64,000 bases of DNA. Origin: Paenibacillus camelliae. GTDB lineage: Bacteria > Bacillota > Bacilli > Paenibacillales > Paenibacillaceae. A model generated the notes under the pieces. The model was not told the origin of the DNA and made no database searches. It saw only the letters and a program-made list of their open reading frames with translations. Of this stretch, positions 44,578-55,630 are shown piece by piece. The number at the start of each line of letters is the position of its first letter. Position 1 is the stretch's first letter. The position numbers and the translations under genes were made by a program. Location: contig NZ_JAMBNY010000001.1 in NCBI RefSeq assembly GCF_023715345.1, positions 248,001-312,000 of the forward strand, given 5' to 3'.

Positions 44578-45826
44578 GCTGATCCCTCCTAAGGTTAGCA
44601 ATTGCTTTGTCGCTTGCACCAACCATTGAAATAGCAAAAGGTGTTGCGAGCATCGTCTTAGTCACTTCTTTAATATCATCCATCGTAATCGCATCAATAC
44701 GAGCTAGCAAGGCATCAATCGAATTATGCTTACCGAGCATAAGCTCATGCTTGCCATTTCGATTCATACGACTGCTCGTGCTTTCAAGATTAAGGATAAG
44801 CGAGCCTTTGAGCTGCTCCTTGCCTCGAATAAGCTCCGCTTCCGATAGGCCTTTGCTTCCAACTTCATGCATAAGCTCCATCGTTAAATTGACAACCTCT
44901 TCGGTTTGCTTTGGTGCAGTTCCAGCATAAATCGTAAAAAGACCAGAATCTGCAGCTGCACTATGATAGGAATAAACGGAATAAGCTAATCCCCGCTCCT
45001 CACGTATCACTTGAAACAGACGTGAGCTCATACCGCCGCCCAGCGCATTATTAAGTAAAATCATTGCATTCTGCAGCGGAGTGCCCATCGCGAAGCCTGG
45101 AAATGATATGCAGATATGATTTTGCTCCGTTTTCTTTTGGAAGAATGAATAATCACCAATAAAGCTTGGAGCCGTAATGCTCGTTGGCTCAGTCGCATCA
45201 TTCCGATAATGTCCAAAATATGTTTCCAGCAGCTCAATTAAGCTTTTCGGCTCAATATTACCTGCAACACTCAACACGATATTATCTATGGTATAACGAT
45301 CCTTCATAAATTGCAGCAAATCCTCGGAGCTCATCGATTCAAGAGTCTGCTCCGTACCTAAAATCGTATAAGCAAGCGGATGGTCGCCATAGGCAGACTT
45401 AGCCACTTCATCATGAACTCGATCATCCGGTGTATCCTCATACATCGATATCTCTTCTAGTATGACGTTACGCTCCTTCGCGAGCTCTTCTTTATCCATT
45501 TGCGAATTAAAAAACATATCTGCCAATACATCAACAGCTAGTGGCAAATGAGAATCAAGCACCTTAGCAAAGTAACAGGTGTATTCCTTAGCGGTAAATG
45601 CATTCACATTACCGCCGATCCCATCAAATAAGTCAGCAATATCGCGTGCACTGCGCTTTCCTGTTCCCTTGAACATCATGTGTTCAATAAAATGTGAAAT
45701 TCCGTTATTATGTACCGTTTCATTGCGGGAACCATTCTTTACCCATATACCGAATGAAACAGATCGTACGGTAGGAATTTGTTCGACAACGACACGCATG
45801 CCGTTGCTAAGCTTGTATTTTTCCAC
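44558..45826 (-). CDS. mlpA: M16-family zinc protease MlpA (YmxG)
   Basis: 422 residues. Inverted zinc motif HFIEH (about residue 46) with the second Glu in EISMYEDTPDDR region and the R/Y pair in REERGLAYSVYSYH. GTG at 45826 is 6 bases from GGAGGG; the TTG at 45829 is too close. A mitochondrial-processing-peptidase-like protease; in B. subtilis linked to regulating protease expression. Follows ylxY and pnp as in Bacilli. Confidence 0.95.
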   Translation of the reverse strand: MEKYKLSNGMRVVVEQIPTVRSVSFGIWVKNGSRNETVHNNGISHFIEHMMFKGTGKRSARDIADLFDGIGGNVNAFTAKEYTCYFAKVLDSHLPLAVDVLADMFFNSQMDKEELAKERNVILEEISMYEDTPDDRVHDEVAKSAYGDHPLAYTILGTEQTLESMSSEDLLQFMKDRYTIDNIVLSVAGNIEPKSLIELLETYFGHYRNDATEPTSITAPSFIGDYSFFQKKTEQNHICISFPGFAMGTPLQNAMILLNNALGGGMSSRLFQVIREERGLAYSVYSYHSAAADSGLFTIYAGTAPKQTEEVVNLTMELMHEVGSKGLSEAELIRGKEQLKGSLILNLESTSSRMNRNGKHELMLGKHNSIDALLARIDAITMDDIKEVTKTMLATPFAISMVGASDKAIANLRRDQLVSSVI

Positions 45827-45843
45827 CAAGCGCCCTCCTAAAC

Positions 45844-45967
45844 CTTTTCGTAAGTTCAGCCATACTTCCTTGCAACGAAAAGTTGCTTCGGAAGCATTAC
45901 CAATACTTTTCGTAGTTTCTTACTATACTCCCTTGCAACGAAAAGTTACATCGCAAGCATTTATGTG
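45844..45967. repeat. Imperfect 62-bp tandem duplication between ylxY and mlpA
   Basis: Two units, 45844-45905 and 45906-45967, each starting CTTTTCGTA and containing CCTTGCAACGAAAAGTT then GCAAGCATT or GGAAGCATT. The offset is 62 bases. Each unit can fold through CGAAAAG / CTTTTCG. It fills the gap between ylxY and mlpA. Confidence 0.85.
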
Positions 45968-45982
45968 AATGATATCACTATA

Positions 45983-46993
45983 TCAAAATATGTCTACTCC
46001 CTCAACTGCATCGTGCAATCGTTCTGAAGAAAGGGTATGTGCAACAGTACCAGGTATATATCCTTTCTCCTTCATATATTGAATCATCATCGGCAATGTC
46101 TGTTCGGTTGCTGCCGTTGGATGCATCAGAATCATTGCGCCAGGCTCAAGATTAGACTTAATACGTGCCATTACTTGATCTGACGTAGGATTGCGCCAAT
46201 CAATCGTGTCAATCGTCCATAGTACCGTCAGAAGCCCCTGTTCTCTGGCAACTTGCACAGTCGTAGCATTAAAGGAGCCGGACGGCGGTGCGAACCATTG
46301 ATTATTGACGTTCATTTCCTTCAGTAGTTGCTCTGTTTTAACAATCTGTCGTTGCTGCTCCGATCGAGACAAAGTCGCCATATCCGGATGGCTGTAGGCA
46401 TGGTTGGATATTTCATGTCCTTCCTGCTGAATTCGGAGGGCGAGCTCTTTGTTTTTGCTAAGCCATGATCCATCAAAGAAGAAAGTAGCCTTTACATCCT
46501 CCGTCTTTAACGTATTAAGGATTGAATCCAAATACTCATTGCCCCAAGCCACATTAATCATTAACGCCACCGATCTTTTTTCTGGATTCCCTTTATAGAT
46601 CGGATAACTTCCTAAATCCTCTAGCTGCACTGCGGGCTCTACCTCACGATAAATAAATCGCAGCTGTGCACCTCGTACTGTATTTACATTTAATTCATAG
46701 GTAGCATCAATGTCTACCTCTAGTCCGTTGTAACCTGGGATTGCTTTATACACGCGGTCAATTCGGGCATTGATTGGTTCAACTCTCAGCTTTTCTGCCT
46801 CTTCCTTAATTTGCTTGAGTAACTCGGCTTTTTCAGAATCACTACGATTTACTTGAACAAATGTATATACAGCATCCTGCTCTTTAATATGTTGCATAAA
46901 GCTCGAAATGTTTCCATTCATTTTCACTAGTACCGCAAGCATCAGCATGCTCGCTGCAATGAATGAAGCTCTTTTCCACCATGTACGATTCAA
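45983..46993 (-). CDS. ylxY: Polysaccharide deacetylase family sporulation protein (YlxY)
   Basis: 336 residues from the TTG at 46993 (GGAG 8 bases upstream); a GTG at 47002 overlaps that site. N-terminal anchor (FIAASMLMLAVLVKM), about 120-residue linker domain, then NodB-type deacetylase domain (from about 145: FFFDGSWLSKN, HEISNHAYSHPDMA, FAPPSGSFN, LWTIDTIDW, MILMHPT). The HSHPDMA-type motif is present (NHAYSHPD). The YlxY group sits beside pnp in spore formers; the exact substrate is unknown. Confidence 0.92.
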   Translation of the reverse strand: MNRTWWKRASFIAASMLMLAVLVKMNGNISSFMQHIKEQDAVYTFVQVNRSDSEKAELLKQIKEEAEKLRVEPINARIDRVYKAIPGYNGLEVDIDATYELNVNTVRGAQLRFIYREVEPAVQLEDLGSYPIYKGNPEKRSVALMINVAWGNEYLDSILNTLKTEDVKATFFFDGSWLSKNKELALRIQQEGHEISNHAYSHPDMATLSRSEQQRQIVKTEQLLKEMNVNNQWFAPPSGSFNATTVQVAREQGLLTVLWTIDTIDWRNPTSDQVMARIKSNLEPGAMILMHPTAATEQTLPMMIQYMKEKGYIPGTVAHTLSSERLHDAVEGVDIF

Positions 46994-47090
46994 CCTACTC
47001 ACTCCACATCATCATTTAATCAGCTTAATCCGTACAAGCTCAGTTGTAGTACATGTTATGTGGACAAAGGTTGCTTTATGAATGAAACGC

Positions 47091-47119
47091 AAAAAAAGAG
47101 ACAGATGAACTCTGACTCT
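47091..47119 (-). terminator. Terminator of pnp
   Basis: Stem AGAGTCAGA / TCTGTCTCT (one mismatch), 5-base loop, seven T on the minus strand, 34 bp after the pnp stop. Confidence 0.82.
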
Positions 47120-47152
47120 TCCTCGCATGTTTAACTATAACTCAAACATATG

Positions 47153-49255
47153 TTACGCCTTCGGCGCCTCTTCTGCTTGAAGCACTGCTTTACGGGACAA
47201 ATTAACGCGTCCTTGCTGATCAATTTCTGTTACTTTTACTGTAATTTGATCACCAATTTTTACGACATCCTCACACTTCGCCACGCGCTCAGTAGATAGC
47301 TGGGAAATATGAACAAGGCCATCTTTGTTAGGTAAGATCTCAACAAAACAGCCGAACTTCTCAATACGCTTCACTGTTCCTAGATAAATTTCACCAACAA
47401 CGACCTCTTTAACAATGCCTTCAATAATTTGCTTCGCACGCTCATTCATTTCCTCATCAGATGAAGCAATGAATACGGAGCCATCCTGCTCAATATCGAT
47501 CTTAACGCCAGTTTCCTCGATAATTTTGTTAATAATCTTACCACCAGAACCGATAACATCGCGAATTTTATCAGGATTAATTTTCATGCTGACAATTTTC
47601 GGAGCGTATCTCGATAAGCTAGAGCGAGATGATGTCATAACCTCAGTCATTTTACCAAGAATATGAAGTCGGCCTTCACGTGCTTGATCAAGCGCTTGCT
47701 CTAAAATCGCACGGTCAATACCTTGAATTTTAATATCCATCTGAATCGCTGTTACACCTTCAGCTGTACCTGCAACCTTAAAGTCCATATCCCCAAGATG
47801 ATCTTCCATACCTTGGATATCAGAAAGAATCGAGAATTGTTCGCCGTCTTTAATAAGACCCATTGCAATACCCGCTACAGGAGCTTTAATCGGTACACCA
47901 GCATCCATCATTGCGAGAGTACTTGCACAGATACTTGCTTGTGAAGTCGAACCATTGGATTCAAGTACCTCAGACACTAGACGAATTGTATATGGGAACT
48001 CTTCCTCGGAAGGAATAACTTTAGATAACGCACGCTCGCCAAGCGCACCATGTCCAATCTCACGACGACCTGGAGGACGAAGCGGTCTTGCCTCACCTAC
48101 AGAGAATGGAGGGAAGTTGTAATGATGCATAAAGCGTTTCGTTTCTTCAGCTGAAATACCATCAAGGATCTGCACATCACCAAGTGCACCTAACGTACAA
48201 ATGCTTAGCGCCTGAGTTTGTCCACGTGTGAACAAGCCGGAACCATGTGTACGAGGCAGCAGTGCAACATCACATTCGATTGGACGAATTTCACTTAACG
48301 CACGGCCATCCGGACGTACCTTGTCATGTGTAATTAAGCGTCGAACCTCTTCCTTAACGATGTCGTACAATACTTCCTTCACATCAGCAATAAGCTCAGG
48401 AGTTTCTGCATATACCTCTTCGAAATGAGCGACTGTTTCTGCGTTAACCGCATCAATCGCATCCTGACGCGCATGCTTTTCAGCAATACTTACAGCTGCA
48501 ACAAGGCGTTCAGAAGCAAATTCACGAACGGCTTTATTCACAGCTTCATCAACTGTATGTAACACAACTTCCATTTTTTCTTTACCAGCAAGCTTTTGAA
48601 GCTCTTCAATCGATACGATAAGCTCCTTAATCGCATCATGACCGAACATAATTGCTTCGAGCATAACCGATTCTGGCACTTCATTCGCTTCAGCTTCAAC
48701 CATCATAATCGCATCTTTTGTACCAGATACGACAACGTAAATATCGGATTCTTGTTCCTGAGCTACTGTTGGATTAATAATAAACTCTCCATTAATACGT
48801 CCAACGACAACACCACCCACCGGTCCGTTAAACGGAACGTCTGAGATAGTAAGTGCAGCTGAAGTACCAATCATAGCAGCAATTTCAGGTGAGCAATCTC
48901 GATCTACGGACATCACGATATTCGCAATTTGAACATCATTTCGGAAGCCCTCAGGGAATAGTGGGCGAATTGGACGGTCAGTTAGACGGCTGGAAAGAAT
49001 TGCTTTCTCGCTTGGTCTACCTTCGCGTTTAATAAAGCCCCCTGGAATTTTACCTACTGCATATAGGCGTTCTTCATAGTTTACGGTTAGCGGGAAGAAA
49101 TCCAGATCCTTTGGTTCTGTTGAAGCAGTTACTGTACATAGTACAGCCGTTTCACCATAACGAACCATAACAGCTGCATTGGCTTGCTTAGCCAATCGAC
49201 CTGTTTCAAGAACAAGTGGTCTTCCACCTAGCGTCGTTTCAACTCGATGTTGCAT
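47153..49255 (-). CDS. pnp: Polyribonucleotide nucleotidyltransferase
   Basis: 700 residues. Two RNase PH domains (1-225 and 310-540; [43 protein letters not shown]), helical linker, KH domain (about 550-610, [15 protein letters not shown]) and S1 domain (620-690, [15 protein letters not shown]). The 3'-5' phosphorolytic exoribonuclease of mRNA decay. ATG at 49255 after GAGGAGGG. It follows rpsO with a terminator between, the common Gram-positive arrangement. Confidence 0.99.
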   Translation of the reverse strand: MQHRVETTLGGRPLVLETGRLAKQANAAVMVRYGETAVLCTVTASTEPKDLDFFPLTVNYEERLYAVGKIPGGFIKREGRPSEKAILSSRLTDRPIRPLFPEGFRNDVQIANIVMSVDRDCSPEIAAMIGTSAALTISDVPFNGPVGGVVVGRINGEFIINPTVAQEQESDIYVVVSGTKDAIMMVEAEANEVPESVMLEAIMFGHDAIKELIVSIEELQKLAGKEKMEVVLHTVDEAVNKAVREFASERLVAAVSIAEKHARQDAIDAVNAETVAHFEEVYAETPELIADVKEVLYDIVKEEVRRLITHDKVRPDGRALSEIRPIECDVALLPRTHGSGLFTRGQTQALSICTLGALGDVQILDGISAEETKRFMHHYNFPPFSVGEARPLRPPGRREIGHGALGERALSKVIPSEEEFPYTIRLVSEVLESNGSTSQASICASTLAMMDAGVPIKAPVAGIAMGLIKDGEQFSILSDIQGMEDHLGDMDFKVAGTAEGVTAIQMDIKIQGIDRAILEQALDQAREGRLHILGKMTEVMTSSRSSLSRYAPKIVSMKINPDKIRDVIGSGGKIINKIIEETGVKIDIEQDGSVFIASSDEEMNERAKQIIEGIVKEVVVGEIYLGTVKRIEKFGCFVEILPNKDGLVHISQLSTERVAKCEDVVKIGDQITVKVTEIDQQGRVNLSRKAVLQAEEAPKA

Positions 49256-49277
49256 TCAAACCCTCCTCTATTATTAT

Positions 49278-49340
49278 AAAAAGCAACCCGAAGCCTTTAG
49301 ATCCATGATTGGACCACCCCAAGGACTGCAGGTTGCTTTT
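49278..49340 (-). terminator. Terminator between rpsO and pnp
   Basis: Stem AAAAGCAACC / GGTTGCTTTTT enclosing a 40-base internal region, followed by a T-rich tail on the minus strand. It may attenuate pnp or serve as a processing site. Confidence 0.8.
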
Positions 49341-49353
49341 CTTTACACTGATC

Positions 49354-49623
49354 TTAACGGCGTAGGCCTAATTTTTCAATCAATGCGCTATAACGTCTAA
49401 CATCTTTCTTTTTAAGGTAAGCAAGTAGTTTACGACGTTGACCTACCATTTTCAACAAACCACGACGCGAATGATGATCTTTCTTATGCGTACGTAAGTG
49501 ATCTGTCAAATTAACGATGTTTTCCGTTAGGATAGCGATTTGTACCTCTGGAGACCCAGTGTCACTAGCGTGAGTTTTATGTGTCTCGATAATTTCATTT
49601 TTACGTTCTTGAGTGATTGCCAT
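49354..49623 (-). CDS. rpsO: 30S ribosomal protein S15
   Basis: 89 residues, full-length S15: [64 protein letters not shown] at 49623 with AAGGAGGTGA. Binds the 16S central domain. A 120-base leader precedes it. Confidence 0.99.
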   Translation of the reverse strand: MAITQERKNEIIETHKTHASDTGSPEVQIAILTENIVNLTDHLRTHKKDHHSRRGLLKMVGQRRKLLAYLKKKDVRRYSALIEKLGLRR

Positions 49624-49741
49624 CCTGATTCACCTCCTTATCATAATCGCCATTAGCCTAGCATTCGGCGGTGAGCTCGAAATCCAAGCTAAGGTTCAGT
49701 TGAACAAGCTTGTACTAAATACACGCCTGACAACAGTTCAT

Positions 49742-49771
49742 AGTATAGCATAATCGAAATTGGTTTGTCGA
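49742..49771 (-). promoter_or_regulatory. SigA promoter and leader of rpsO
   Basis: Minus strand: -35 TCGACA (49766-49771), 18-base spacer, -10 TATACT (49742-49747), right after the ribF stop. The leader of about 110 bases (49735-49624) may hold the S15 autoregulatory structure known from Bacillaceae; I see short complementary segments but not a proven three-way junction. Confidence 0.65.
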
Positions 49772-49773
49772 GA

Positions 49774-50721
49774 TTATTGTTGCGAGAACAATGCTTTTAC
49801 TTGATCAGCATCTTTATTAATTTGTGCAATTAGTTCAGTTATGCCTGCAAAGCGTTGCTCCGGTCGAATAAATTTCACAAATTCAACGGTCATATGCTCA
49901 CCATAAATATCCTCAGAAAAATCAAATAAATGTGCTTCCATAACAGGTACGATATCCTCTGCATAGAAGGTTGGCTTCATTCCATGGTTCAAGACTCCGT
50001 AATATGTACGATCGCCTAGATGAGCGATAATCGCATAAACACCTAATCGTATCGTCAAATATGGGGCATCAAGACGCAAATTCGCTGTCGGAAAACCGAT
50101 GGTGCGTCCTCGCTGATCTCCTTGGACGACAACGCCTTCCACTTGAAAGTTTCTTCCAAGCAGATGATTGGCTTGCTCAATGTTACCTTCCTCTAAGTAT
50201 TGACGAATAATTGTACTGCTAACCTTAGCATCGTCGATCATAAAAGCCTCTACCTTATCGACCACAATGTTAGGCTCGCATAGCTGTGCAAGCACTTCTG
50301 GTGTTCCAGCACCTTTCGCACCAAAGCGAAAGTCAAAGCCAACAGCAACATGGACAACGTTAAGCTCGCGAAGCAATTGCTCAACGAAGGCCTTTGGCGT
50401 TATCGCCGCAAATTCTAGATCAAAGCGAACAACAAACACATAATCAACACCAAGCTCTTCAAATAGCTCTATCTTCGTTGGAAGAGGTGTTAAGCAATGT
50501 GTATATTGCTCTCCATGACCGAGAATGACCTTCGGATGAGGATCAAACGTCATAACTGCCGAGGCAAGTCCTTGCTCCTTTGCCGTGCTTACCGCCTTGC
50601 TTATCACTTGCTGATGCCCACGATGCACGCCGTCAAAATGACCTAACGCAATCGATATGGAACGGTCGTCTAGCGCTATATCATTTGTGGATATAGGGTA
50701 AGTCAATGTTATGATTTTCAA
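49774..50721 (-). CDS. ribF: Bifunctional riboflavin kinase/FAD synthetase
   Basis: 315 residues from the TTG at 50721 (AGGTG 8 bases upstream), giving the MKII-type N-terminus. FMN adenylyltransferase domain (GHFDGVHRGHQQVI, VGFDFRFGAKGAG) and C-terminal flavokinase domain (GRTIGFPTANL, about 200; GVLNHGMKPTF). Makes FMN and FAD. Called ribC in B. subtilis. 37 bp after truB. Confidence 0.97.
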   Translation of the reverse strand: MKIITLTYPISTNDIALDDRSISIALGHFDGVHRGHQQVISKAVSTAKEQGLASAVMTFDPHPKVILGHGEQYTHCLTPLPTKIELFEELGVDYVFVVRFDLEFAAITPKAFVEQLLRELNVVHVAVGFDFRFGAKGAGTPEVLAQLCEPNIVVDKVEAFMIDDAKVSSTIIRQYLEEGNIEQANHLLGRNFQVEGVVVQGDQRGRTIGFPTANLRLDAPYLTIRLGVYAIIAHLGDRTYYGVLNHGMKPTFYAEDIVPVMEAHLFDFSEDIYGEHMTVEFVKFIRPEQRFAGITELIAQINKDADQVKALFSQQ

Positions 50722-50758
50722 AGTTGACACACCTACATTTCATCTTTAACATTTTTCA

Positions 50759-51667
50759 CTAAGAAAATACTTTAACCGGCAAAACTAGATGATGTTTTTT
50801 ATCAAGCTGGAAAATCCCTAAAAATATCCCCGCCTCGTCAAATACACGCACGATCGAGCCGTCTTCTAGCTGCTGATGTCCATCAATATCAGTCCAATAG
50901 AGCTTTTGCCCTTGAATGGCGTATTTGCGTTTTATGCTTTTGACTGTTGTGGCTGGAATGTGATCAATCGCTTGATCAGGACTGATGAGGATATCCTCAA
51001 GCGTCCCTTGCTGCATATGCTCTTCTACTTGCTCCAAGGTTACACATTGCTCCTTAACGATACCGCCGGACATCGTTCGAACGAGTGAGGCCATCGCAGC
51101 TGGCACTCCTAATGCCCTGCCAATATCAACACATAATGTACGTATATAAGTCCCTTTAGAACAGAGCACAGAGAAAGTAAACTGGGGATGCTTTTTCTCA
51201 AGATCAATTGAAATTAGCTCAATCTGATGGATTGTCACCTGGCGAGCTTTTCTTTCAACTGATTTCCCTTCACGTGCTAGCTCATACAAACGTTTGCCAT
51301 CCACCTTAACTGCTGAGTACATCGGAGGAATTTGCTCGATGTTACCGATAAATTGCTTCAGTACTTTTTTTATGTCCTGCTCTGATACTTGAACGGATTC
51401 CACAGAATCAATTATTTCTCCTGTCATATCCTCGGTATCGGTTGCTACTCCAAGACAGATCGTCGCCTCATATGATTTGGGACGCTCTTGTATATATTCA
51501 ACAACACGCGTGCTTCTCCCCAAACAAAGAGGAAGTACACCTGTCACCATAGGATCAAGTGTACCCGCGTGTCCAATTCGTTTCATACCTAATAAACGTC
51601 GTGTTTTAGCTACTACATCATGCGACGTCCAGCCCTCAGGTTTCCATATAGCCAATATGCCGTCCAT
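50759..51667 (-). CDS. truB: tRNA pseudouridine(55) synthase
   Basis: 302 residues. Catalytic Asp in GHAGTLDPMVTGVL (about residue 38), KRIGH and SKGTYIRTLCVDIG motifs, C-terminal PUA-like domain. ATG at 51667 directly abuts the nrnA stop. Makes pseudouridine 55 in the T-loop. Confidence 0.97.
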   Translation of the reverse strand: MDGILAIWKPEGWTSHDVVAKTRRLLGMKRIGHAGTLDPMVTGVLPLCLGRSTRVVEYIQERPKSYEATICLGVATDTEDMTGEIIDSVESVQVSEQDIKKVLKQFIGNIEQIPPMYSAVKVDGKRLYELAREGKSVERKARQVTIHQIELISIDLEKKHPQFTFSVLCSKGTYIRTLCVDIGRALGVPAAMASLVRTMSGGIVKEQCVTLEQVEEHMQQGTLEDILISPDQAIDHIPATTVKSIKRKYAIQGQKLYWTDIDGHQQLEDGSIVRVFDEAGIFLGIFQLDKKHHLVLPVKVFS

Positions 51668-52657
51668 CTATGTCAACGCCTTTCGAAACGCTTCAACCAA
51701 GCTTTGAACGCTCTCATCCATATTAGCAGTTAAGCGACAGCCAGCAGCTCTAACATGGCCACCACCGCCAAAGCTTTGAGCTACTTCGGACACATTCACT
51801 TTGCCCTTTGAACGAATGCTAGCCTTCACGATTCCTGTATCTGATTCTTTGAATAGAATCCCGACCTCTACACCTTCTACGTTTAAGATATAGTTGACAA
51901 TCCCTTCAATATCCTCAGTCACAGCTCCACAATTTTTAAGGTCATCCTTCATAATGGTAACCCAGCCAATCGTTTGCTCTTCGTTAAACGTTATTCGGGC
52001 AAGCGCTGCTTGCAGCAGCTTTAATCTTCCCATTGTCATCTTTTCAAGCAAATGATCAGCTAACTCATAAGCAGAGACACCAAGTGAAAGTAATTCTGAT
52101 GCCATCGACATGACAGCTGGTGAGGTATTGGAGTAACGGAAGCCGCCTGTATCTGTTAAAAGTCCAGAATAGAGCGCTTTAGCACATGCTAAATTCGGTG
52201 TAAAGGAGGTTTTCTTAATGATGTCATAAATAATCTCTACTGTCGCTGCAGCATCGCTGCGAATGACATTAACGGTACCAAATCCATTATTCGTTGCATG
52301 ATGATCAATGTTCAGCAGCGGTGATTTCCGCTCTTGAATTAATGTCATGACATCGCCTAGTCTTGACGCATCTGCACAATCCAGTGCAATAACTGCATCG
52401 AACTGAAGCTCAGCATTAACATCATATTGAACAATGTCCTCGTAGTGATAAAGGTAGCTTAGACGACCAGGCAATTCACTCTGATTCACGATCGTTACCT
52501 GTTTGCCGTATTGCTCCAGCAACCAACTCATCGCAGCACATGAGCTAATCGCATCACCATCGGGGTTTTCATGAGCAACAACTAGATAAGAAGAATAGCC
52601 TTGTATAAAGGCTATTGCTTCTTCGAGTTGTGATACATATTTGTCTGCAGCACTCAT
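51668..52657 (-). CDS. nrnA: Bifunctional oligoribonuclease / pAp phosphatase NrnA
   Basis: 329 residues. DHH-family phosphoesterase: AHENPDGDAISS, ALDCAD, NIDHHATNNGFG (DHH motif about 115), DTGGFRYSNT, and DHHA1 domain ending GGGHVRAAG. Degrades nanoRNAs and pAp. The start overlaps the rbfA stop (ATGA). Confidence 0.96.
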   Translation of the reverse strand: MSAADKYVSQLEEAIAFIQGYSSYLVVAHENPDGDAISSCAAMSWLLEQYGKQVTIVNQSELPGRLSYLYHYEDIVQYDVNAELQFDAVIALDCADASRLGDVMTLIQERKSPLLNIDHHATNNGFGTVNVIRSDAAATVEIIYDIIKKTSFTPNLACAKALYSGLLTDTGGFRYSNTSPAVMSMASELLSLGVSAYELADHLLEKMTMGRLKLLQAALARITFNEEQTIGWVTIMKDDLKNCGAVTEDIEGIVNYILNVEGVEVGILFKESDTGIVKASIRSKGKVNVSEVAQSFGGGGHVRAAGCRLTANMDESVQSLVEAFRKALT

Positions 52658-53010
52658 TTGGGACCCATATCCTGATTAATATCAGAAAGTAAGGATTCAA
52701 TGCGACTGCCATATTCAATGCTGCTATCAAATTTGAATTGCAGTTCCGGTGTATGACGTAATTTAACTCGCTTGCCTAGCTCTGAGCGTAAATAGCCAGA
52801 AGCCTTTGACAATGCGCGCAGCGTCTCTTCCTTCTGTTCATCACTGCCTAGTACACTAAGATAAACTCGGGCCTGTGACAAATCATTTGTCGTTTCAACA
52901 CCTGTTACTGTAATAAAGCCAATACGCGGATCTTTTAGCTCTGTTTGAATAATCAGGCTTAATTCCTTCTTGATCTGCTCACTTACACGGCCAACCCGTA
53001 TTTTTGCCAT
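52654..53010 (-). CDS. rbfA: Ribosome-binding factor A
   Basis: 118 residues, KH-type fold: VSEQIKKELSLII, LKDPRIGFITVTGVE, LSQARVYLSVLG. ATG at 53010 after GAGAGGTGA. 30S maturation factor between infB and nrnA, as usual. A 4-base overlap with nrnA. Confidence 0.97.
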   Translation of the reverse strand: MAKIRVGRVSEQIKKELSLIIQTELKDPRIGFITVTGVETTNDLSQARVYLSVLGSDEQKEETLRALSKASGYLRSELGKRVKLRHTPELQFKFDSSIEYGSRIESLLSDINQDMGPK

Positions 53011-53017
53011 TGCTTAA

Positions 53018-55630
53018 TCACCTCTCAACTGGCTCCATGACAAAGGCTTCGATAACATCTGATTCCTTAACATCGTTGAAGCGTTCCAGTGTAATCCCGC
53101 ATTCAAAGCCTTGAGAAACTTCCTTCGCATCATCCTTATAGCGCTTCAAGGAGTCAATTTTACCAGTATATACGACGATACCATCACGTATTACACGAGC
53201 TTCTGAGTTGCGTCCGATTTTGCCATCGGTAACCATACAACCGGCAATTGCACCAATTTTCGATACTTTGAAAATGTTACGAACCTCAGCATGACCAGTA
53301 ACGACCTCTTTATATACTGGCTCCAGAAGTCCCTTCATAGCTTGTTCAATTTCATCGATAGCATTATAAATGATGCTATGCATACGAACATCAACTTTTT
53401 CCTGCTCGATCGTATATTCTGCTTGTGGCTCCGGTCGAACGTTAAATCCAATTACAATTGCATTAGATGCAGAAGCAAGAATAATATCAGACTCTGTAAT
53501 CGCACCTGCACCACTGTGGATAATTTTCACACGTACACCTTCAACCTCGATTTTAGCAAGCGAGCCTTTAAGTGCTTCAGCAGAGCCTTGTACGTCAGCT
53601 TTAATAATGACGTTCAGCTCTTTCATCTCGCCTTCTTTAATGTGGTTGTATAGATCATCTAGTGTTACGCGTGTATTTGCACCGATCTCAGATTGACGAT
53701 GCTTAATCGCACGGCGATCTGCAATTGCACGAGCTTTACGCTCATCCTCGAACACCATGAACGGATCTCCAGCAAGTGGCACTTCAGTTAAACCTGTAAT
53801 CTCTACAGGTGTAGATGGACCTGCTTCCTTCATACGGCGACCGCGATCGTTCACCATTGCTCTTACACGACCGAAGCAGTTACCCGCTACGAATGCATCT
53901 CCAACCTTAAGCGTTCCGTGCTGTACAAGAATACGAGCAACCGGACCTTTACCTTTATCAAGCTCTGCTTCGATAACGGTACCACGAGCACGCTTGTTCG
54001 GATTCGCTTTGTATTCATTCACTTCTGCTACGAGTAGAATCATCTCAAGCAAGTTTTCAAGGCCAATACGCTGTTTCGCAGAAACTTCAACGAAGATTGT
54101 ATCTCCGCCCCACTCTTCTGGTACCAGTTCATATTCTGTCATCTCTTGCTTGATTTTATCAACGTTTGCAGTCGGTTTATCAATTTTGTTAACTGCAACA
54201 ATAATTGGACAATTTGCTGCTTTAGCGTGATTGATTGCCTCTACCGTTTGCGGCATAATGCCGTCATCTGCTGCTACTACAATAATTGTAATATCCGTTA
54301 CTTGAGCACCACGAGCACGCATAAGCGTAAACGCTTCGTGACCAGGTGTATCTAGGAACGTAATTTTTTTATTGTTGATTTCTACTTGGTATGCACCGAT
54401 ATGCTGCGTAATACCGCCGGCTTCACCAGTCGTAACACTTGATTTACGAATAGAGTCAAGCAATGTTGTTTTACCGTGGTCAACGTGACCCATGATCGTA
54501 ACAACTGGAGGGCGAGTCATAAGATCACTTTCCTCATCGACCTCTTCAACCGTTTCGAAGTTATCTTCCTCTACCGGAATTTTCACTTCTACCTCAATAC
54601 CATATTCACCAGCGATTAGCAGGATAGCATCCATATCAACTTCCTGATTAATCGTTGCCATTACACCTAGGAAAAGAAGCTTTTTAATAACCTCAGAAGC
54701 ATCCTTATGAAGCAGCTTAGCCAGCTCTCCGACCGTCATTGTACCGCGTACAATAATTTTCTTCGGCGTGTTGTCAATTTTCTCACGAGGCGGCTGAGAC
54801 TGATTACGTCCTTGACGCCCTCTATTGTTTTTGTTTCTAAAGTTTGGATTTGATCGTCCATCCTCGAAACGTCTATTGCTGTGTTTGCCTTTATTACCGC
54901 TGCTGTAGTTTTTCTCTTCGCCGCCAGAAGTCGGTCTGCTATTCTCAAAGCGTGACTCGAATGCTTTGGAAGCTGTGCCTTGCGTGCTCGTTCCACGGTT
55001 TTGTCCGCCTTGAGGGCGATTGCCACCTTGTGGACGATTGCCTTGTGCACCGCCGCTGCTTGGACCACGATTGCCACCTTGTGCATTGCTGCTCGGACCG
55101 CGGTTACCGCCTTGGCTGCTTTGCGAACGGTTCTGGAAGCCAGATCCGCCTTGAGAATTCGAACTACTTTGTGGTCGGTTACCTTGTGGACGATTACCGC
55201 CTTGGCCTTGACCTTGAGGTCTGCTTTGCCCTGTTCTAGGCTTTTGATCACGATTCGTTTGATTAGTTTGTGGACGTTGCTCACGTTTTTGATTGTCGTT
55301 CATATTAATAGAATTCATTGTCCCCTGTCTTTTTTCGTCTATGTTTTGCTTTTTATCCTGTGTTGTATCTGTAGTGTTAGCTGTTTTTGCCTTAGATGCT
55401 GGAGCTTCAGCATTAGATTTTTTCACTGCTGCATTCTCCTTTATCTCACGAAAGAAGCCTTCTACCTTAGATACCATCACATTTTCCATAACGCTCATAT
55501 GATTGTTTACAGGTAAATCGAGCCTTTTAAGAATGGTGATTATTTCCTTACTGCTCATATTTACGGATTTTGCATACTCGTAAACGCGCAGCTTGTCTTT
55601 ATTTTCCTTACCATCTTGTTTATTATTCAA
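53018..55630 (-). CDS. infB: Translation initiation factor IF-2
   Basis: 870 residues, longer than B. subtilis IF-2 (716). N-terminal IF2-N domain (1-55), then a long Gly/Gln/Asn/Arg/Ser-rich disordered stretch (about 115-285, with GGNRPQ and [18 protein letters not shown] repeats). A second IF2-N helical domain (about 295-345) and the GTPase domain follow (G1 GHVDHGKTT about 380, DTPGH, NKID). C-terminal domains II-IV complete the factor. TTG start at 55630 overlaps the ylxQ stop (TTGA) and follows GGAGGTGG. Delivers initiator tRNA. Confidence 0.98.
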   Translation of the reverse strand: MNNKQDGKENKDKLRVYEYAKSVNMSSKEIITILKRLDLPVNNHMSVMENVMVSKVEGFFREIKENAAVKKSNAEAPASKAKTANTTDTTQDKKQNIDEKRQGTMNSINMNDNQKREQRPQTNQTNRDQKPRTGQSRPQGQGQGGNRPQGNRPQSSSNSQGGSGFQNRSQSSQGGNRGPSSNAQGGNRGPSSGGAQGNRPQGGNRPQGGQNRGTSTQGTASKAFESRFENSRPTSGGEEKNYSSGNKGKHSNRRFEDGRSNPNFRNKNNRGRQGRNQSQPPREKIDNTPKKIIVRGTMTVGELAKLLHKDASEVIKKLLFLGVMATINQEVDMDAILLIAGEYGIEVEVKIPVEEDNFETVEEVDEESDLMTRPPVVTIMGHVDHGKTTLLDSIRKSSVTTGEAGGITQHIGAYQVEINNKKITFLDTPGHEAFTLMRARGAQVTDITIIVVAADDGIMPQTVEAINHAKAANCPIIVAVNKIDKPTANVDKIKQEMTEYELVPEEWGGDTIFVEVSAKQRIGLENLLEMILLVAEVNEYKANPNKRARGTVIEAELDKGKGPVARILVQHGTLKVGDAFVAGNCFGRVRAMVNDRGRRMKEAGPSTPVEITGLTEVPLAGDPFMVFEDERKARAIADRRAIKHRQSEIGANTRVTLDDLYNHIKEGEMKELNVIIKADVQGSAEALKGSLAKIEVEGVRVKIIHSGAGAITESDIILASASNAIVIGFNVRPEPQAEYTIEQEKVDVRMHSIIYNAIDEIEQAMKGLLEPVYKEVVTGHAEVRNIFKVSKIGAIAGCMVTDGKIGRNSEARVIRDGIVVYTGKIDSLKRYKDDAKEVSQGFECGITLERFNDVKESDVIEAFVMEPVER

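Noticed and set aside
54736..55284. Minus-strand 182-codon Lys/Ala/Val-rich frame in infB
   Set aside because: It is an out-of-frame reading of the low-complexity part of infB, without a start site of its own.
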